This document shows, in pieces, positions 60,748 to 64,000 of a stretch of DNA of 64,000 nt. Position 1 is the stretch's first letter. Each line of letters starts with the position of its first letter. The notes under the pieces were generated by a model. It made no database searches. It was given only the letters and a program-made list of their open reading frames with translations, and was not told where the DNA came from. A program made the translations under genes and the position numbers. This stretch comes from Fodinicola acaciae (GTDB taxonomy: Bacteria; Actinomycetota; Actinomycetes; Mycobacteriales; HKI-0501). Location of the stretch: NCBI RefSeq assembly GCF_010993745.1, contig NZ_WOTN01000004.1, positions 434,001-498,000 of the forward strand. The letters run 5' to 3'.

Positions 60748-60985
60748 TAAACCGGGATCCCGCGCTGGACAAGGTGAGCCGAGCCACTTACCTGCTACAG
60801 CCCGAAACTGTCGTACCCAGATGCCAATGTTTGCCCCCACCCACTTCGGGCGGGGGGTGGGTTGAGAGGCTTTTCTTACATAAGGAATGGTCGCGATGCA
60901 CGCATGGTGGCCATGCGTGCGGCCGGCCGGGTCGCGGCGGATGCAGGCGAGGGGGTACGGACGCGGGCGTCGCGACGCTGAGCGG
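60748..60985. other. intergenic region with tandem hairpins
   Basis: About 240 bp downstream of the mycofactocin SDR and upstream of the monooxygenase promoter. It holds a GC-rich stem around CCCACCC/GGGTGGG (60833-60860) and the perfect hairpin at 60898. No gene is supported. Confidence 0.6.
60898..60920 (-). terminator. terminator of the mftABC-SDR operon
   Basis: A perfect 10-bp stem, GCACGCATGG and CCATGCGTGC, with a TGG loop. It lies 66 bp downstream of the SDR stop on the minus strand. Confidence 0.7.
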
Positions 60986-61768
60986 TCAGCGGATGGTGTT
61001 GCCGGCGTCGACCTTGAGCTCGGTGCCGGTGACATAGCGCGCGGCGTCGGAAGCCAGATACGCGACGGCGGCGGACACGTCCGAGATCTCGACCACCTCG
61101 ACGTCGAGCGCGTTGACGAAGATCGGACCGGTGTGCGGATGCTTGTCGATCAGCGACTGCAGCGTCGCGAAGCCGGCGGACATGCCGGTCTCGACGCCGG
61201 CCGGATGGATGGTGTTGACCCGGATGTGGTGCTCGGCCCATTCGTTGGCCAGCGATCGCGCGAGGCCGACGATGCCGGATTTCGCCGCGACGTACGGCGC
61301 GAGGAACGGTTGGCCTTTCAGCCCGGCGGTCGAGCTGATGATGATCACCGAGCCGCCACCACCGGCGATGAGATGCGGCGCGGCGGCGACGCAGGTGTTC
61401 CACACGCCGGTCAGGTTGATGTCGATGACGTCGCGCCAGATCTCCGGCGTGACCTGGTCCCATTCCCACGCGCCGCCGATGCCGGCGTTGGCGACCACGA
61501 TGTCCAGCCGGCCGAGCAGCCCGGCCGCGTCAGCCAAAGCCGCGCCGTCGCGTACGTCCGCGACGACCGGCACGCAGCGACGGCCGAGAGCCTCCACGGC
61601 GCGTACGGTCTGGTCCAGATCTTCCTTGCCAGCCAACGGATATCCCATGCTGGCGACCGGCGCGCAGATGTCGACCGCGATGATGTCGACGCCTTCGGAC
61701 GCCAGTGTCACCGCGTGACCGCGGCCCTGACCGCGGGCCGCACCGGTGATGAGCGCGACCTTCGCCAT
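60986..61768 (-). CDS. mycofactocin-coupled SDR oxidoreductase
   Basis: A 260-residue SDR of the mycofactocin-dependent group (TIGR03971-like). It shows VALITGAARGQGRGHAVTLA, the characteristic insert VDICAPVASMGYPLAGKEDL, the catalytic Ser-Tyr-Lys (ISSTAGLKGQPFLAPYVAAK) and C-terminal VTGTELKVDAGNTIR. Such enzymes bind NAD tightly and cannot exchange it, so mycofactocin re-oxidises it. The ATG shares one base with the mftC stop (TGATG), placing it in the mftABC operon. Substrate likely an alcohol. Confidence 0.92.
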   Translation of the reverse strand: MAKVALITGAARGQGRGHAVTLASEGVDIIAVDICAPVASMGYPLAGKEDLDQTVRAVEALGRRCVPVVADVRDGAALADAAGLLGRLDIVVANAGIGGAWEWDQVTPEIWRDVIDINLTGVWNTCVAAAPHLIAGGGGSVIIISSTAGLKGQPFLAPYVAAKSGIVGLARSLANEWAEHHIRVNTIHPAGVETGMSAGFATLQSLIDKHPHTGPIFVNALDVEVVEISDVSAAVAYLASDAARYVTGTELKVDAGNTIR

Positions 61769-62910
61769 CAGACCGGACTCTCGTCGCACCAGGTGTCCGG
61801 TGGCCGGCGACCGATGCTCACCGGTACGACCCGGTGCGAGTGGTCGCCACTCGGCCGCGGCTTGGCGTCCACAGTGGACAGTGCCAGCTCGCCGTAACCC
61901 CGCACGCACTCCGGATCGGGCCCGTCCAAGGGAAGTCCGGTGAAAAACTTCGCCGCCATGCAGCCACCGCGGCACGCGTCGAAATGTTGGCATTTCGTGC
62001 ACGCACCGCCGGTCTGCGGCCGCCGCAGGTCGGCGAACAGCTCGGATTCCTTCCACACCACCGGAAAACCGCCAGGAGAGCGTACGTTGCCGGCCAGAAA
62101 TGCGTCGTGAATGGCAAACGGGCAGGCATAGACGTCGCCGACCGGGTCGATCAGGCACACAACCCGCCCGGCGCCGCACAAATTCAAGCCCGGCAACGCT
62201 TCGCCGAAGGCCGAGAGGTGAAAGAAGGAGTCGCCGGTGAGTACGCCTTCACCGTTTGCCACCAGCCAGTCGTAAATCTCGCGCTGCTGACCGGCGGTCG
62301 GATGCAGCTGGTCCCAGACGTCCGCGCCACGGCCGGACGGCCGCAACCTGGTGATCCGCAGCTGCGCGCCGTATGTGTCGGCCAGCGCCTTGAAAGCATC
62401 CAGCTGCGGCACGTTTTCTCGCGTCATCACAACGGAAATCTTGAAGTTGGCCATGCCGGCGTGGGCAAGATTGCGCATCGCCGTCAGCGCCATCTCGTAC
62501 GATCCGCGGCCGCGCACGGCGTCGTTGACCTCGGCGGTCGCGCCGTCCATCGAGATCTGTACGTCGAGATAGTCGTTGCCGGCCAGCCGTTTGGCCACCG
62601 CTGGCGAGATCTTCACGCCGTTGGTGGAAAACTTCACGCCGACGTGGTGATCGACGGCATAGTCGACCAGGTCGAAGAAATCCGGCCGTACGGTCGGCTC
62701 GCCGCCGCCGATGTTGACATAGAAGACCTGCATCCGCTCCAGGTCGTCGACGATCGCCCGGCACTCGGCCGTGGTCAGCTCGCGCGGATCGCGCCGGCCG
62801 GACGCGGAAAGGCAGTGCACGCAGGAAAGGTTGCAGGCGTAGGTGAGCTCCCAGGTCAGGCAGATCGGTGCGGCCAGGCCGTGTTGGAAGTGCTCCGCCA
62901 GCGCGGTCAT
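61768..62910 (-). CDS. mftC: mycofactocin radical SAM maturase MftC
   Basis: A 380-residue radical-SAM/SPASM enzyme. The SAM cluster is CNLSCVHC (C26, C30, C33), followed by the GGEP motif (IGGGEPTVRP). The auxiliary-cluster cysteines are in LNLCGAGRVVCLIDPVGDVYACPF and CTKCQHFDACRGGC. It oxidatively decarboxylates the terminal Tyr of MftA and cross-links it to the adjacent Val. The ATG at 62910 overlaps the mftB stop (ATGA) and gives the family N-terminus; a longer upstream frame is not conserved. Confidence 0.97.
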   Translation of the reverse strand: MTALAEHFQHGLAAPICLTWELTYACNLSCVHCLSASGRRDPRELTTAECRAIVDDLERMQVFYVNIGGGEPTVRPDFFDLVDYAVDHHVGVKFSTNGVKISPAVAKRLAGNDYLDVQISMDGATAEVNDAVRGRGSYEMALTAMRNLAHAGMANFKISVVMTRENVPQLDAFKALADTYGAQLRITRLRPSGRGADVWDQLHPTAGQQREIYDWLVANGEGVLTGDSFFHLSAFGEALPGLNLCGAGRVVCLIDPVGDVYACPFAIHDAFLAGNVRSPGGFPVVWKESELFADLRRPQTGGACTKCQHFDACRGGCMAAKFFTGLPLDGPDPECVRGYGELALSTVDAKPRPSGDHSHRVVPVSIGRRPPDTWCDESPV

Positions 62911-63185
62911 CGGACCTCCGGTTCGCGGGGCCGGATCATGTCCGTACGCGCCAGCGCGGCCAGCGCCTTCGCGTACGTCGGCAGCTTCGCGTCGCCGACG
63001 CCGGCAGCCGCGCACGCCGACCGCGCGGACGGATGGTCGGCGAGCGTACGCACGACGGTCACCACGGTCTGGTTTTTCAGGAACGACAGCTTGCGGTTGC
63101 CGAAGTGATAGAGCATCGCGCCGAAAGGCTCCGGCCGCATCGACACCTGCCGGTGCAGCGTCCAGGCCCGGTCCAGGTCGAACAC
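62907..63185 (-). CDS. mftB: mycofactocin precursor-binding chaperone MftB (RRE protein)
   Basis: A 92-residue RiPP recognition element that holds MftA for MftC. VFDLDRAWTLHRQVSMRPEP then FGAMLYHFGNRKLSFLKN is the conserved core. The GTG at 63185, four bases after the mftA stop, was chosen because the longer frame upstream only reads through mftA out of frame. It overlaps mftC by four bases. Confidence 0.92.
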   Translation of the reverse strand: MFDLDRAWTLHRQVSMRPEPFGAMLYHFGNRKLSFLKNQTVVTVVRTLADHPSARSACAAAGVGDAKLPTYAKALAALARTDMIRPREPEVR

Positions 63186-63189
63186 CGGA

Positions 63190-63303
63190 CTAGTAGACGC
63201 CGCACATGCCGTCGATGGAGATCTCCTCGACCAGCACCTCTTCGACTTCCTCGGGCTGCTCGGCGACCTCAGCCTGTTCCGCCTCAAGCACCTCGCTGGC
63301 CAT
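63190..63303 (-). CDS. mftA: mycofactocin precursor peptide MftA
   Basis: A 37-residue peptide, MASEVLEAEQ...EEISIDGMCGVY. The acidic leader (about half Glu/Val) and the terminal IDGMCGVY are the invariant signature. The last Val-Tyr becomes the redox-active core after MftC and MftE action. CAGGAGG stands seven bases before the ATG. It is too short for usual gene calling but is first in the mftABC-SDR operon. Confidence 0.97.
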   Translation of the reverse strand: MASEVLEAEQAEVAEQPEEVEEVLVEEISIDGMCGVY

Positions 63304-63393
63304 AGCGTCCTCCTGAGAAGTCGGCGATCACCTGACGCTAAACACCACACCGGCCGGCACACAAGCCCTGCTCTCCAACCGGACAGGGCACGG

Positions 63394-64000
63394 CTAGATC
63401 AGGCCGAGCTTGCTGGCTGCGTAAACGGCCTCCGCGCGCCGCGACACATCGAGCTTGCGCATCACGTTGGACACGTGAAACTTCACCGTTGTCTCGGAGA
63501 TGAAGAGTTTCTTCCCGATGTCCACATTGGACATTCCGTGCGCCAGCAGCCGGAGCACCTCCAGCTCGCGCTCGGTGAGGCTCCGGCCGCGGTCCTCGCC
63601 ACCGCCGGAGTGCAGCGACTTCACCACCACGGCGGCGGCATGCGCGTCGAAGGCGCTCTCGCCACGGTGCACGGCACGCACCGAGCTGACCAGCTCTGTC
63701 GGATCGACGTCCTTGACGACGTAGCCCTTGGCGCCGGCCTGGATCGACGCGACGACCAGCCGCTCGTCGATGAACGTGGTCAGCACGAGTACGCCGATGT
63801 CCGGATGCGCGGCGACGATGTGCCGGCACAGCGACAAGCCCTCGGAGTCGCTGCCGGTGGACAGCTTCAGGTCGAGCAGCACGATGTCCGGCTCGGTCTT
63901 GTTGATCAGCGCGAGCGCTTCCGGTGCGCTGGCCGCCTCGGCGACGATCGTCAGCCCCGGCTCGCGCTCGAGCATCGACCGCAGTCCCTGCCGGACGATC
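63394..64000 (-). CDS. LuxR/NarL-family response regulator, partial (N-terminus beyond window)
   Basis: 202 residues are visible. The receiver domain begins inside IVRQGLRSMLEREPGLTIVA, so about 15-20 residues are missing. The phosphorylated Asp is in PDIVLLDLKLS and the Lys in GAKGYVVKDVD. The C-terminal LuxR helix-turn-helix is LTERELEVLRLLAHGMSNVDIGKKLFISETTVKFHVSNVMRKL. A sensor kinase gene is expected just outside the window. It is upstream of mftA on the same strand with a 90-bp gap containing a GCCCTG/CAGGGC stem, so it is probably a separate transcript. Confidence 0.92.
   Translation of the reverse strand, partial: IVRQGLRSMLEREPGLTIVAEAASAPEALALINKTEPDIVLLDLKLSTGSDSEGLSLCRHIVAAHPDIGVLVLTTFIDERLVVASIQAGAKGYVVKDVDPTELVSSVRAVHRGESAFDAHAAAVVVKSLHSGGGEDRGRSLTERELEVLRLLAHGMSNVDIGKKLFISETTVKFHVSNVMRKLDVSRRAEAVYAASKLGLI

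Noticed and set aside
62911-63015. N-terminal extension of MftC to 63015
   Set aside because: It would overlap mftB by more than 100 bp. The ATGA junction at 62907-62910 gives the conserved family start.
53897-63303. mftD (flavin dehydrogenase) within the mycofactocin region
   Set aside because: None of the frames shows an FMN-dependent alpha-hydroxyacid dehydrogenase pattern. The flavoprotein present is a class A monooxygenase.

Overview
The window is high-GC DNA with leaderless or GGAGG-type starts, frequent GTG starts and dense 4-bp ATGA/GTGA gene overlaps. ECF sigma factors, F420/PPOX-type proteins, Tat substrates, a pSAM2-like integrative element and a mycofactocin pathway are all present. 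Together these indicate a chromosome segment of an actinomycete; the genus cannot be fixed from the sequence alone.

Left part (1-16.1 kb): small metabolic and regulatory genes. A D-serine-deaminase-like PLP enzyme is followed by a PPOX/HxlR divergent pair, an ECF sigma factor with a SnoaL-like tail and a DHFR-family protein. Next come a DprA-like protein, an amidase-permease operon, a SigE-type sigma factor with a Pro/Ser-rich membrane partner, a secreted S33 peptidase, a methyltransferase, a MerR/aldo-keto reductase pair, an AlkZ-like protein, tRNA-Gly(CCC) and dCTP deaminase. A Fic AMP-transferase-like gene follows, and its 5' end lies in a 52-nt inverted repeat.

Integrated element (17,508-31,635): a 61-bp perfect direct repeat of the 3' part of tRNA-Ser(GGA) bounds an actinomycete integrative and conjugative element (AICE). 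Its core is on the right: GntR/KorSA-type repressor, small plasmid-type genes, FtsK/TraSA-type DNA translocase, HUH-type RepSA initiator, excisionase and tyrosine integrase next to the restored tRNA. Its left half is cargo with visibly lower GC: a proteasome-like (Ntn-hydrolase) protein coupled to a 55-residue protein, an HNH-type protein, an XRE/TPR regulator with a flavoprotein, and small proteins. Just outside the left attachment site lies a decayed 3' fragment of a related integrase, so the site has been occupied before.

Core region (31.7-34.8 kb): SRP RNA, dnaX, ybaB and recR in the standard actinobacterial order.

34.9-53.8 kb: MFS transporter, secreted DUF4185 protein, SPFH protein, rhodanese, DUF952-cupin fusion, MarR, a large Tat-exported GH116-like glycosidase, TetR, a TPP-dependent 2-keto-acid decarboxylase, a 107-bp MITE-like palindromic repeat, IclR, and thiC under a TPP riboswitch. 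These are followed by an in-frame DMT-transporter/GT4 glycosyltransferase fusion with a DUF998 protein, an SDR, a fructosamine-kinase-like protein and uracil-DNA glycosylase.

Mycofactocin region (53.9-63.3 kb, minus strand): two separate operons. One carries mftE, a mycofactocin-coupled SDR and mftF. The other carries mftA, mftB, mftC and a second coupled SDR. They are separated by an alpha/beta hydrolase with its regulator and by a TetR/FAD-monooxygenase pair. mftA encodes the precursor ending in IDGMCGVY; MftB/MftC modify its C-terminal Val-Tyr, MftE releases the modified dipeptide, MftF glycosylates the cofactor, and the SDRs probably use it as electron acceptor. MftD is not in the window. 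A LuxR-type response regulator runs off the right edge.
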